In this document: positions 7,842 to 17,141 of the stretch, in pieces
Numbering within the stretch: the stretch's first letter is position 1
Layout of the letters: every line of letters starts with the position of its first letter
Assembly: GCA_017651345.1 (NCBI GenBank)
Contig: JAGCDD010000338.1
Location: 1 to 34,418 of the forward strand
DNA from: Bacteroidales bacterium
GTDB lineage: Bacteria; Bacteroidota; Bacteroidia; Bacteroidales; UBA3824
Length of the DNA: 34,418 bases
Direction: 5' to 3'
The notes under the pieces: model-generated
Databases searched by the model: none
Told to the model about the DNA's origin: nothing
The model's input: only the letters and a program-made list of their open reading frames with translations
Program-made: the position numbers and the translations under genes

Positions 7842-10307
7842 ATGATGAACAACTTTGTGAAAATTAGCCTATTAACCGCCTTGTTGATGGTATCGGCGCA
7901 AATATCAGCACAAACCAAAGTGCGTGGTAGCGTTAAAGATGCCGAAACAGGCGAGCCTTTGCCTTTTGCCAATGTGGTATTCCCCGGCACCACTGTCGGC
8001 ACTATTACCGACCCCGATGGTAATTTCTTTTTGCAAACTCATGCCGATGTGGATTCGATATCATTCTCGATGCTTGGCTACGACACCTACACATTGGCAA
8101 TAGCTCGCAATTCGTATCAAGAAGTCAACGTTACCCTTACCCAAGGCGGCGTAACGCTCAACGAAATCATTGTCCGTCCGGGCGAAAACCCTGCATGGCG
8201 TATTATGCGAAACGTTGAGGCAAACCGCAAGAAAAACGACCCCACTCGTTTTGAAGGCTACAAATACCAATGCTACAACAAGATGGAAATCGACCTTAGC
8301 AACGTAAACAGCGGCCTTACTCGAAAGGGAATTATGAAAAACTTCGACTTTGTGATGAACTATGCCGACACCTCTGCCGAAACAGGCAAAGTATTTCTTC
8401 CGGTGTTTATAACCGAAACATTGTCAGACGTTTACTTTAAGTCATCTCCACAAAAGAAAAAAGAGGTGATAACGGCAAGCAGAGTGTCGGGCGTAGAGAG
8501 TGCGCAAGTGTCGCAATACACAGGTCAGATGTTTATCGACGTAAATATCTACAAAAATTACATACCGGCATTTGGACACGACTTTGTGTCGCCCATATCC
8601 GACTATTGGAAAGCCAATTACAAATACTACTTGCTTGATTCGGTTTACGAAGACGGACATTATCTCTACCATATTGCATTCAAGCCCAAAAGAAAACAAG
8701 AGTACACATTTCACGGCGACCTTTGGATCAACGACACCACTTGGGCGGTAAAAAAGGTAACTGCAAAAATGAGCAACGATGTCAACGTCAACTACGTCAA
8801 CAACATGTCGATATCGCAAGAATACACATTTACCGATTCGGTGTGGTTCTTGAAAAAAGAGGAACTTTTTGTAGACTTCAACCTTACCGACAGCACCACA
8901 GGCTTGTTTGGACGTCGCACAATGTCGCGCAAGGATATAGAAATCAACCCCGAATTTGACCAAAGCACATTTTCGGCATCAGCTACCGACGAAACTATTG
9001 TGCTCGACGATGCCCTCAACCGCGATACTTCGTTTTGGAATATCAGCCGTCACGAGCAACTCTCAAAAAAAGAACAGGATATCTACGTAATGGTAGATTC
9101 TATCAAAGAAGTGCCTATATTCCACACCATTACCAACACAATCAATATGTTTATCACCGGCTATTGGAATTGGAAATGGTTTGAGATAGGTCCTTACTTT
9201 AAATTTTACAGCCACAACCCGATAGAAGGTCATCGGTTTAGGTTTGGCGGACGCACAAGCAACGAGTTTAGCACCGATATCAAGTTTAACGCACATGTGG
9301 CTTACGGCACCGACGACAAGAAATTTAAATACGGCGCAGGGTTTATCTATATGGTAAACAAAGCCCCGCGACGAACAATAGAACTGCAATACAAATACGA
9401 CTACGAGCAACTTGGGCAGTCGATAAACGCATTTAGCGAAGACAACATCCTCACCAATCTCCTCGCCCGCAAAAAAAACGACAACCTGCTGCTTGTTAAA
9501 GAACTGTATTACAACTACGAAAACGAATATTTTCAAGGATTTTCAAACACTGTGGGCGTAAAATACCGCAAACTTTACCCCTCAAAGATAATCCCCTTTA
9601 CCAACGAATCAATACAGGTAGATTACAGCAACATAACAAGTTACGAACTCACGCTCAACACCCACTTCTGCTACAACGAAAAATTTGTGGCAGGTCAGTT
9701 TTTCCGTGTAAGCATGTCGAGCGACTATCCTATGCTTGATATCAACGCTACCGTAGGCTTGTGGAACAATCGAGGCAACTACGACCGCTACTATCGGTTC
9801 ACCGCATCGCTTCAACAGCAATTGTCGATAAGTCCGATTGGCAAGTTGAAATACCTTATAGAAGCAGGCAAAGTGATTGGCACAGTGCCGTTTCCGCTGT
9901 TGAAACTACACGAAGGCAACGAAACCTACGCGTTCGACACCTACGCCTTTAACATGATGAACCTCTACGAATTTGCCTCCGACACATATCTGAGCGCAAC
10001 GTTAGAGCACCATTTCAACGGATTTTTCCTCAACCGCATACCGCTAATGCGCAAACTCAAATGGCGCGAAGTGGCATACGCCAAAGGACTTGTGGGTGAT
10101 ATTTCTACAAAAAACAGCCGCGAACACGCAATACTTGATTTTCCGTCAACGCTTGGAGATGTCAACAAACCATACGCCGAAGCCGGTGTGGGAGTGGAAA
10201 ACGTATTCAAGTTTTTCCGTGTGGATGCAATCTGGCGTCTCACCCACCGCGATGCTCCCGACATCACCAAATTTGCCGTAATGCTAAAAATGCAAGTAAT
10301 ATTATAA
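7842..10307 (+). CDS. Outer-membrane DUF5686 protein with carboxypeptidase-like regulatory domain
   Basis: An 821-residue exported protein. The signal peptide spans roughly residues 1-23 (ending QISAQ). Residues 26-110 form a CarboxypepD-reg-like beta-sandwich (VRGSVKDAETGEPLPFANVVFPGT), as in many SusC-like proteins. The rest matches the DUF5686 family: NPAWRIMRNVEANRKKNDP, then a long region of alternating aromatic strands expected to form an outer-membrane beta-barrel, ending in the strand KFAVMLKMQVIL with a hydrophobic C-terminal residue. There is no TonB plug domain. The family is common in Bacteroidetes and its role is unknown; nutrient or envelope functions are only guesses. Two ATGs lie in tandem at the start; either could be used. 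Twin hairpins follow the stop. Confidence 0.88.
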   Translation: MMNNFVKISLLTALLMVSAQISAQTKVRGSVKDAETGEPLPFANVVFPGTTVGTITDPDGNFFLQTHADVDSISFSMLGYDTYTLAIARNSYQEVNVTLTQGGVTLNEIIVRPGENPAWRIMRNVEANRKKNDPTRFEGYKYQCYNKMEIDLSNVNSGLTRKGIMKNFDFVMNYADTSAETGKVFLPVFITETLSDVYFKSSPQKKKEVITASRVSGVESAQVSQYTGQMFIDVNIYKNYIPAFGHDFVSPISDYWKANYKYYLLDSVYEDGHYLYHIAFKPKRKQEYTFHGDLWINDTTWAVKKVTAKMSNDVNVNYVNNMSISQEYTFTDSVWFLKKEELFVDFNLTDSTTGLFGRRTMSRKDIEINPEFDQSTFSASATDETIVLDDALNRDTSFWNISRHEQLSKKEQDIYVMVDSIKEVPIFHTITNTINMFITGYWNWKWFEIGPYFKFYSHNPIEGHRFRFGGRTSNEFSTDIKFNAHVAYGTDDKKFKYGAGFIYMVNKAPRRTIELQYKYDYEQLGQSINAFSEDNILTNLLARKKNDNLLLVKELYYNYENEYFQGFSNTVGVKYRKLYPSKIIPFTNESIQVDYSNITSYELTLNTHFCYNEKFVAGQFFRVSMSSDYPMLDINATVGLWNNRGNYDRYYRFTASLQQQLSISPIGKLKYLIEAGKVIGTVPFPLLKLHEGNETYAFDTYAFNMMNLYEFASDTYLSATLEHHFNGFFLNRIPLMRKLKWREVAYAKGLVGDISTKNSREHAILDFPSTLGDVNKPYAEAGVGVENVFKFFRVDAIWRLTHRDAPDITKFAVMLKMQVIL

Positions 10308-10326
10308 CGTAAAGCATACTATCCAC

Positions 10327-10428
10327 AACTCCCCAAAACTCGACAAAAAACCGAGATTTGGGGAGTTTTAGTACCTGCATACCTCCCCAAATCTCGACAA
10401 AAAACCGAGATTTGGGGAGGTATTTTTT
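10327..10428 (+). terminator. Two near-identical tandem hairpins, probable terminators
   Basis: Hairpin 1 (10327-10367) has a 16-bp stem AACTCCCCAAAACTCG with one mismatch and the loop ACAAAAAAC. Hairpin 2 (10379-10423) has an 18-bp perfect stem starting ATACCTCCCCAAATCTCG and the identical 9-nt loop, followed by a run of six T. Loop and inner stem are the same in both copies, so one arose by duplication or both belong to a repeat family. They separate the DUF5686 gene from the next gene and should end transcription, at least at hairpin 2. The remaining bases up to 10510 are AT-rich with no visible feature. Confidence 0.75.
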
Positions 10429-10517
10429 GAAGTTGGTATTATAAATCAGATATTTAAACAAAATGAACTTTTTAAAAAATAGAGAAAAAATAATTTTTTA
10501 ATCTAATATAAAAATCC

Positions 10518-10525
10518 TATATTTG
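10518..10525 (+). promoter_or_regulatory. Bacteroidetes -7 box for the DUF234-type ATPase
   Basis: TATATTTG fits TAnnTTTG, 22 bp before the ATG at 10547. A TTG at 10523 in the same reading frame lies within this box and so cannot be the start. Confidence 0.7.
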
Positions 10526-10546
10526 CAGAAACTAAACACAACAAAC

Positions 10547-11950
10547 ATGGGCATAGTATTAGGTAGAGATTACGAGGTAAAGTCGCTGCAAAAATGTATG
10601 AAATCAGAACGTTCGGAATTAGTATTGGTTTGTGGACGACGCAGAGTGGGCAAAACATACCTCATAGAACAGTTTTTTGGCAAAAAATACGCATTTAGTT
10701 TTGTTGGTGGGCACAATGCACCGCCCGAAATTCAGTTGCGTAATTTTAAAAAAGCCCTTATACAATACGGCAAATTTACTGTTGCACCCGAAATTAATAG
10801 TTGGTACGATGCGTTTGATGCCTTAGAACTAATATTAACCAAAGGACGTAACCGCAAAAAAGTGGTATTTATCGACGAAATGCCATGGATCGATAATCCT
10901 AAATCGCAGTTTGTTGCCGCATTAGAAAACTTTTGGAACGGTTTTGCCGCACGTCGCAACGATATAGTTTTTATTGCCTCCGGCTCTGCCACATCGTGGA
11001 TGAACGACAAGATAATCAACAATCAAGGTGGCTTGCACAACCGCGTTACGCTGCAACTTTACCTAAAACCATTTACCCTAAAAGAAACCGAAGAATATCT
11101 TTTGAGCAGAAATTTCGCCGACGACCGTTATCAAATGGTTCAAACATACATGGTTACTGGTGGTGTGCCATATTACCTAAGCTTATTGGAAAGCAATATG
11201 AGCATAGCGCAAAATATTGATGCTTTGTTTTTTAATCAAAAAGGCGCATTAAGAAACGAGTTTACCGAATTATATCCTGCATTATTCAAAAATTCAGACA
11301 ATTACGTTTCGATAGTAAGAGCATTAAACCAAACAAAATCGGGACTTACCCGCTCGCAAATTTCGCAAGCCACAGGCATAGAAGGTGGAACACTTACCAA
11401 AATACTCCGAAACCTCGAACTTTGCGACTTTATAAAAAGTTTTGCTCATTTTGGACGAAGCACGAAAGACTGCGTGTACCGGTTAACCGACTTTTACACA
11501 CTGTTTTACTTCCGTTTTTTGGAAAGCGACACATCAATGGACGAAAACTTTTGGACACACAACCTAAACCATCCATCAATCAATGCGTGGCAAGGCATCA
11601 CATTTGAAACCGTATGTATGACGCACATCAAACAAATAAAAGAGGCGTTAAAAATATCCGGAATATCCACAGAAGTAAGCACTTGGCGCAACGAAAACGC
11701 ACAGATAGACCTTGTAATAAAACGCGCCGACCGTATGATAAACCTCTGCGAAATAAAATTTTGTACATCGCTCTACACCATTACAGCCGATTATGCCGCA
11801 CATTTGCGACAACGTCAAACCGACTTTGTGAATGCAACAGGCACTCGTTATGGGATATGTAACACATTTATAACATTATACGGAGTAGACAAAGGCAAAA
11901 ACACAAGCGTAATGCAGTCGGAAATTACAGCCGCAGATTTGTTTTTATAA
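10547..11950 (+). CDS. AAA+ ATPase, ATPase_2/DUF234 type
   Basis: A 467-residue P-loop ATPase of a family widespread in Bacteroidetes and archaea whose role is unknown. Walker A is GRRRVGKTY (K36), Walker B is KVVFIDEMPW (about residues 105-114), and sensor 1 is in FIASGSATSWM. A winged-helix stretch follows (KSGLTRSQISQATGIEGGTLTKILRNLELC). The C-terminal DUF234-like part contains D388 (AQIDLVI) and E402-x-K404 (LCEIKF), the pattern of a PD-(D/E)XK nuclease fold. Start chosen at the ATG that follows the -7 box at proper distance. The gene stands alone; I see no partner gene. The DUF4143 ATPase at 32279 has a similar layout but is not a close relative. Confidence 0.85.
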   Translation: MGIVLGRDYEVKSLQKCMKSERSELVLVCGRRRVGKTYLIEQFFGKKYAFSFVGGHNAPPEIQLRNFKKALIQYGKFTVAPEINSWYDAFDALELILTKGRNRKKVVFIDEMPWIDNPKSQFVAALENFWNGFAARRNDIVFIASGSATSWMNDKIINNQGGLHNRVTLQLYLKPFTLKETEEYLLSRNFADDRYQMVQTYMVTGGVPYYLSLLESNMSIAQNIDALFFNQKGALRNEFTELYPALFKNSDNYVSIVRALNQTKSGLTRSQISQATGIEGGTLTKILRNLELCDFIKSFAHFGRSTKDCVYRLTDFYTLFYFRFLESDTSMDENFWTHNLNHPSINAWQGITFETVCMTHIKQIKEALKISGISTEVSTWRNENAQIDLVIKRADRMINLCEIKFCTSLYTITADYAAHLRQRQTDFVNATGTRYGICNTFITLYGVDKGKNTSVMQSEITAADLFL

Positions 11951-12013
11951 CGGTAGAAATAATTTTCTAAAATTTTTCCTCAAAATAATGCACCGTATTT
12001 AAAAAAATAGTTG

Positions 12014-12021
12014 TAACTTTA
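12014..12021 (+). promoter_or_regulatory. Weak -7 box for the modular membrane-protein operon
   Basis: TAACTTTA differs from TAnnTTTG only in the last base. It lies 26 bp before the ATG at 12048, in a 97-bp AT-rich gap that holds no other feature I can see. Confidence 0.4.
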
Positions 12022-12047
12022 AACACTATTTTTAAGCACTAATTACG

Positions 12048-14537
12048 ATGGCAACAAAAAAAGTTATCAACACCGCCGACTTGCGCGAATACCGACCCTT
12101 AATATGGTACGGAGAGCCCGTACACGCAAGGTTTTCACAATTGGAAACCATTCTGAAAAACGGTCTCGGCGGGTTTTATCCCGAGTTTTTGGCTGAGCCA
12201 CTTATCACTTCGGGACAAGCACGATGGATGAGCGCGGCTGTGCCCAACGGTGTGCCTTTTTCACAGTTGCCTCCCGACAAACAAGAACAGGCAAGGGTAA
12301 ACCTGCAAGTAATGCTCAACAAAATCAAGGCATTTGCACAGGAACTTTCCGAAGCTGGCGACCCTCACCAAAAAGAACTCGGCGAACTGTTGCTCCTTGC
12401 CATCGAAGTGCCGTCGCTCGATTCAGTAATTGTTGACGGCGAACGTATAGTGCTCACTATTTGGGGTTTCAGCAGCGAAGAATCGCAAAAGGTAAACTTT
12501 AAACTCGATGCAAAAATCGAAAAACCTGTTGCCGCCGCTGCCGCTACCATACCTACAATATCTCAACCCGCTCCGCCCGAACCTCCGAGCGCACCCGTTG
12601 AGCAGGCATCAGCTCCTACTCCACCGCCTCCTCCGCAGAATCCTCCTGAACCTCCGCAACATACAATGCAGACTCAGAGTTCTGGCGCAACGCCTCCTCC
12701 CCCGCCGCCAACACCTCCGTCGAATAATGACGGCAAGAAAAAAGGCCTTCCGGGATGGCTGTGGTTTTTGTTTGGACTGCTGCTCGCATTGCTGTTGGTA
12801 TGGCTCTACTTTCATTTTTTTGGCAAGCCCGACCCTAAGGACAACACCACCGACAACAACAATCCCGTGCAAAACGACCCTCACACGCCCGGCGACTATA
12901 CCAATATTCTGCCCGAAAACCCTAATGTGATACCACCTATCGACACCACGCGCATTATCGTTGACCCCGACGACCCCGGTCAGCGCCGTGTGTTTTCTGA
13001 TAAGGTGAACATCGCGCTCAACAAAGGTGTTAACGCTTTGTCGTTTGCTCAAAAACTTTACGACCAATATTCAGAGCAACTAAAAATTGTATACTGCGAC
13101 ACCGTTATAAAACTGATGCAGGTAGAAACTCCCGAAGGCGAGTGGAAAGATTGGATGACCAAGCTCAAAGCTATGGACGAAGTTAAGCTTGCATTTTCTA
13201 ACACAATGTTTTCGAGCGAGTACAAGGCATCCGATCCTGCATTTAGCGATGCAAAAAAGTCGTGGTATTTTGAAACTGTACAGGCATACAAGGCTTGGGA
13301 CATCACCCGAGGCAGTGCCGACGTGATAGTGGCTGTGGTAGACAACGGATTCGATCTCACCCATCCCGAAATCAAAGACAAAATTGTTTCGCCCTACGAT
13401 ATCACCACAGGCGAAAGCCGCGTTACACCTTGCGGAGGCGAGGGCAACGAACACGGCACACACGTGGCAGGCACAGCAGTAGGCAGTGGCGACAACGGAC
13501 AAGGATTGTGCGGCATCGCTCCCAACTGCAAACTTATGCCTATCAAGATAGCCGACGAATACGGCAATATGCAAACAATTTCGGTAGTAGCAGGCATACT
13601 CTACGCCATTCATCACAACGCCAAAGTGGTGAACCTTTCGCTCGGAACATATTTTGGCGAAGACATTCTTTCAATGCCACTTAGTCAGCAAAACCAATTG
13701 GCACACAACGAATATCCCGACGAGGCACAGTTTTGGAGCGATCTTTTTCAGTTTGGACTCGACGAAGACATTGTGCTTGTGATAGCGGCAGGCAACCAAA
13801 ACATTATCACAGGCATCGACCCATTTGCACGTTCGCCCAAAACACTTACCGTTTCGGCATATCAAAAAGGCGGAAAACCCAAGGCAGAATTTAGCAACCA
13901 CGGCGAATTTGCCACCATTTCGGCACCGGGCGTGGATATTTACAGCAGCGTTCCGGGTGCAAAGTTTGAATATTTAGACGGCACAAGTATGGCGAGCCCC
14001 ATAGTGGCAGGCGCAGCAGCATTGATGCGTTCGGCACATCCACACATCAAAGCCGAAGATATTGTAGCCATTCTTAAAAAAACTGCAAAACCGCTCAATA
14101 GCAATCCTCAAATAGGTCCGCTGTTGCAAATCGAAGATGCATTAAAAAGTCCCGGAGGCGTGCTCAACATTCCCGACAACGCCACCAACGCAGACTTTGC
14201 GCAAGGCAAGTGGAAATCTACCACCGACCTTTACAGCACCAAAGATTCTGTTGACATAATGCTGTTCTTTACCTTAGAAAACGGCGGCAAAGGCACAATA
14301 ACCTATTCGCAATCAGACGGAAAAGATTTTCGTGCTCCGCTAAACGTATCGTTTGAAAACGGCAAATTGGTAATGAACCAAACCTCAGAAGCCACCAACG
14401 ACGACTATCCCGACGATGGATACCACCCATACAAATTCACCTGCAAGCAAGACGGCAACCAAACCGACGGAGCCAACTGCCAAGCCGAATATGAAGGCGA
14501 GCCATCAGTAGGATTTAAAATGATTAAAATACTATAA
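12048..14537 (+). CDS. Membrane-anchored subtilisin-like (S8) serine protease with a shared N-terminal domain
   Basis: An 829-residue protein, first gene of a four-gene operon. Residues 1-150 form a domain shared with the next two products: LAEPL, G-x-x-x-W, FSQLPPDKQEQA, IEVPSLDSVIVDG, IWGF. A proline-rich linker follows (about 165-225, with runs of five and six P). Next come KKK and one membrane helix (about 237-258), which predicts a cytoplasmic N-terminus and a periplasmic C-terminus. The S8 peptidase domain has a complete triad: D432 (VAVVDNGFD), H469 (NEHGTHVAG), S647 (GTSMASP), with oxyanion N583 (AAGNQN). There is no signal peptide. A C-terminal domain (GKWKSTTDLYS to CQAEYEGEP) resembles the Cys-containing C-terminal domain I recall from SrfA-type proteobacterial proteins. 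The substrate is unknown; the neighbouring membrane proteins are candidates. The next gene starts 33 bp downstream. Confidence 0.85.
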   Translation: MATKKVINTADLREYRPLIWYGEPVHARFSQLETILKNGLGGFYPEFLAEPLITSGQARWMSAAVPNGVPFSQLPPDKQEQARVNLQVMLNKIKAFAQELSEAGDPHQKELGELLLLAIEVPSLDSVIVDGERIVLTIWGFSSEESQKVNFKLDAKIEKPVAAAAATIPTISQPAPPEPPSAPVEQASAPTPPPPPQNPPEPPQHTMQTQSSGATPPPPPPTPPSNNDGKKKGLPGWLWFLFGLLLALLLVWLYFHFFGKPDPKDNTTDNNNPVQNDPHTPGDYTNILPENPNVIPPIDTTRIIVDPDDPGQRRVFSDKVNIALNKGVNALSFAQKLYDQYSEQLKIVYCDTVIKLMQVETPEGEWKDWMTKLKAMDEVKLAFSNTMFSSEYKASDPAFSDAKKSWYFETVQAYKAWDITRGSADVIVAVVDNGFDLTHPEIKDKIVSPYDITTGESRVTPCGGEGNEHGTHVAGTAVGSGDNGQGLCGIAPNCKLMPIKIADEYGNMQTISVVAGILYAIHHNAKVVNLSLGTYFGEDILSMPLSQQNQLAHNEYPDEAQFWSDLFQFGLDEDIVLVIAAGNQNIITGIDPFARSPKTLTVSAYQKGGKPKAEFSNHGEFATISAPGVDIYSSVPGAKFEYLDGTSMASPIVAGAAALMRSAHPHIKAEDIVAILKKTAKPLNSNPQIGPLLQIEDALKSPGGVLNIPDNATNADFAQGKWKSTTDLYSTKDSVDIMLFFTLENGGKGTITYSQSDGKDFRAPLNVSFENGKLVMNQTSEATNDDYPDDGYHPYKFTCKQDGNQTDGANCQAEYEGEPSVGFKMIKIL

Positions 14538-14570
14538 AACACAAACATACAAGAAAAACAACTATACGCA

Positions 14571-17099
14571 ATGAGCCAACCCATAATAACAACCGACATA
14601 TCGTCGGTAAGGCCGGTATTTACCGCAGGCACAAGCGAGAACATAAAACGCTACGACCAACTGAAAAAATTTTTTGAGGAGGGCAAGGAGTATACCGTGC
14701 TCGCAAAACCCATACCCGCAGGAAAAGACAAAATAACTTGGCACACCGAGTTTGACGGCAATCCCGAACCATTCAACAAACTTACCGAAGAGGAGCAGAA
14801 AACCGCCAAAGGCCGTATCAAGTATCAAGTAAACCGCATGTACAAATCGGCTTACTACCAACTTCGCAAGGGTAGCAAAAAAGAAATCGACGAGTTGTTT
14901 GAAATTCTTGACTCGTGCATCGAAATTCCCGACTACGACAATATTTTCCGCATCACCAATCCCAACGGAAAAATCAACTATGTATTAATAAGGTGGGGAT
15001 TTATCGGCGACGATTTCAACGCCGGCTCGGGAATCATCAAAAAACTTGTTCCGCTAAAAGTTGACAACGTTAAAATAAAGGTGTTGAACAACGGAAAACC
15101 AGCCGTTGACAAAAAAGTAGTAGTAAACCATCTCGGAAGAATTTACCAACTGCAAACCGACAGTCTCGGATATGCCTGCGTGGAGGATATTCCCCTCGGC
15201 GACAAATTTACAGCCGAAACCGACGACACCGACACGCTCACCGAATACACCTGCGACGGTAGCGACGAATATCATCTACTCATTGGCACCAAGAGCGCCG
15301 ATATGAATTTCAAAATCGTAGACAAAAACGGCAAGCCGATATCAGGTGCAGAAGTTTCGTTTACTTACGACGGCAAAACCTACAACCTCACCGCCGACCA
15401 AAACGGAAGAATAAGTCTTCCCGATATTCCCGAAAAAACCGAGATAATTGCGCAGCAGGGCGACATTATTCAAAAATTTGTGTGCGACACTCAGCGCGAC
15501 GAATACATCTTTAACGGATCGTCACCATCAGCCGAACTCGAAACCACTGTGATTACCGAAAGTGGAGAAACTGTTGACAATGTAGACGTTACGATAGAAT
15601 ATCCCGGAATGAGTCATTCGTATTGTTCTGACAAAAACGGCAAAATATTGGTAGATAGTCTACCTGTAAACACCGCAGTAACAGTATCTTGTGTAGACCG
15701 CAACTATAATCACGCCGTTATCACCCTCACCACACAGGAAGGTCTCAATATGGCAGAACTCAAAGTAAAGAAGAAATCTACCGAAGGCGTAATGGTGATA
15801 AAGGTAATCGACGACCATGGCGAAATTATATCAAACTCGTTAATCCGCTGCGAGTTCGACGACTTTAAAACCGAACTTGTTACCAACGAAAACGGCGAAA
15901 TCACCCTCAACAAAGTGCCATTCGACACCGAAGTAACCGCCACACAGATAATCGACGGTCTCGGAAGCCGCCGCCACAAGTTTATCTTCACCCAAATGAA
16001 CACCGACTACATACTCAAAGGATTGAAGATACTTGGCAAGGCTGCAATCTCCGACCTCGAAATTCACGTTCAGAACAAGAAAAAACAAGACATTCCCAAT
16101 CTCCGCGTTACCATCAGCGACGGACACAAGGATATCAACCGCATCACCAACGCCGACGGTCGCGTATTTGTAAACGAACTGCCCCGAAGCAAAAAATACA
16201 CAATCACCACCGAATACCGCAACAAAACCACCCAAACACAATTTGAGTGCACCAAAGAAAAAGAGTTGCTAAAAATTTCGGTAGGTCGCAGTCCGTGGCT
16301 CTTCTTGATTTGGCTTATTCCGTTGCTCGCACTCTTGGGCTTTGCAATCTACAAGTATTTGGTACCCATTATTGTAGACAAAAATCCCGCTCCTGTGGTT
16401 GTAGCCGACACTACCGACAACGCTCAGCCCGAACCTGAGCCGCAACCCGAGCCGCAGCCTGCTCCCGAGCCTCTGCCAGAACCCGAACCAGAGCCAGCTC
16501 CTGCTCCGGTAACAATTGTAAACCAAGGCATTGTGCTCACCATTATGGACGAAGAAACTGGCAAACCTCTCGCAGATGCTACTGTGCATTTGGAGTGCAA
16601 GGGTCAAGTGTTCGACGACCGCAGCGACGTGAAAGGCAAGGCAACAATCGACCAACTCAAAGCCGACACCACCGACAAGGTAGATGTAAAAATCACCGCA
16701 CAGGGTCACGACGAGTTTATCGGCTCGTTTATGTACACACCCAACAAAACCATTATCATCCCCAAAAAATCAATAGAATTTAGCGAGGAGATACTCCCCT
16801 GCGGCACTGAAATCCGTTCAAAAGGTTACCACAGCACTGTTAAGACCTTCGACCTCAAAAAGAAGAAAGGCAAAGTAAAAATCTATTACCAGATGAACGA
16901 CGTGCCCGACCAGATGGTAATTTACAAAGGACGCGCTTCGCAAATATCTGATTCTAAGATAATTTACGACACCAAGTTCGTAAAATTCTCTAAGATGATT
17001 ACCATACCGTTCGACACCGAAGACGGACTCATAACCGTAAAAATCAACGGCGGCGACGACTCTAAGACACAATGGTACGTAAAAGTAAATTGTCCGTGA
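14571..17099 (+). CDS. Modular single-pass membrane protein with Ig-like repeats and a PE-rich linker
   Basis: An 842-residue protein of unknown function. Residues 1-150 hold the domain shared with the S8 protease gene (LAKPIPAGKDKITW, FNKLTEEEQKTA, IEIPDYDNIFRI, IRWGF). About five or six Ig-like beta-sandwich repeats follow, each with a core like FKIVDKNGKPISGAEVSF and a DGR-(I/V)-x-(L/V)-x-x-(I/L)P turn. One membrane helix lies at about 575-597 (WLFLIWLIPLLALLGF). Behind it comes a TonB-like Pro-Glu-rich spacer (about 619-648), another Ig-like repeat (IVLTIMDEETGKPLADATV), and a C-terminal domain with CG near its start and CP at the very end (KGKVKIYYQMNDVPDQMVIY). That last domain resembles Bacteroidetes adhesion-type beta-sandwiches. 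Topology is inferred as N-in, C-out. No catalytic motif is visible, so a scaffold or sensor role is a guess. Confidence 0.8.
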   Translation: MSQPIITTDISSVRPVFTAGTSENIKRYDQLKKFFEEGKEYTVLAKPIPAGKDKITWHTEFDGNPEPFNKLTEEEQKTAKGRIKYQVNRMYKSAYYQLRKGSKKEIDELFEILDSCIEIPDYDNIFRITNPNGKINYVLIRWGFIGDDFNAGSGIIKKLVPLKVDNVKIKVLNNGKPAVDKKVVVNHLGRIYQLQTDSLGYACVEDIPLGDKFTAETDDTDTLTEYTCDGSDEYHLLIGTKSADMNFKIVDKNGKPISGAEVSFTYDGKTYNLTADQNGRISLPDIPEKTEIIAQQGDIIQKFVCDTQRDEYIFNGSSPSAELETTVITESGETVDNVDVTIEYPGMSHSYCSDKNGKILVDSLPVNTAVTVSCVDRNYNHAVITLTTQEGLNMAELKVKKKSTEGVMVIKVIDDHGEIISNSLIRCEFDDFKTELVTNENGEITLNKVPFDTEVTATQIIDGLGSRRHKFIFTQMNTDYILKGLKILGKAAISDLEIHVQNKKKQDIPNLRVTISDGHKDINRITNADGRVFVNELPRSKKYTITTEYRNKTTQTQFECTKEKELLKISVGRSPWLFLIWLIPLLALLGFAIYKYLVPIIVDKNPAPVVVADTTDNAQPEPEPQPEPQPAPEPLPEPEPEPAPAPVTIVNQGIVLTIMDEETGKPLADATVHLECKGQVFDDRSDVKGKATIDQLKADTTDKVDVKITAQGHDEFIGSFMYTPNKTIIIPKKSIEFSEEILPCGTEIRSKGYHSTVKTFDLKKKKGKVKIYYQMNDVPDQMVIYKGRASQISDSKIIYDTKFVKFSKMITIPFDTEDGLITVKINGGDDSKTQWYVKVNCP

Positions 17100-17141
17100 T
17101 AACTATCTGAAAACATATTAACAACATAAAAACCTGAATAT

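Noticed and set aside
10523..10546. TTG at 10523 as start of the DUF234-type ATPase, and likewise TTG at 22294 (rpoN) and at 30883 (small gene)
   Set aside because: In each case the TTG lies within or at the edge of the -7 box, and a good ATG follows at a normal distance.
12609..13616. Long minus-strand open frames opposite the S8 protease gene
   Set aside because: They are antisense to a protein with a full catalytic triad and have no recognisable product.
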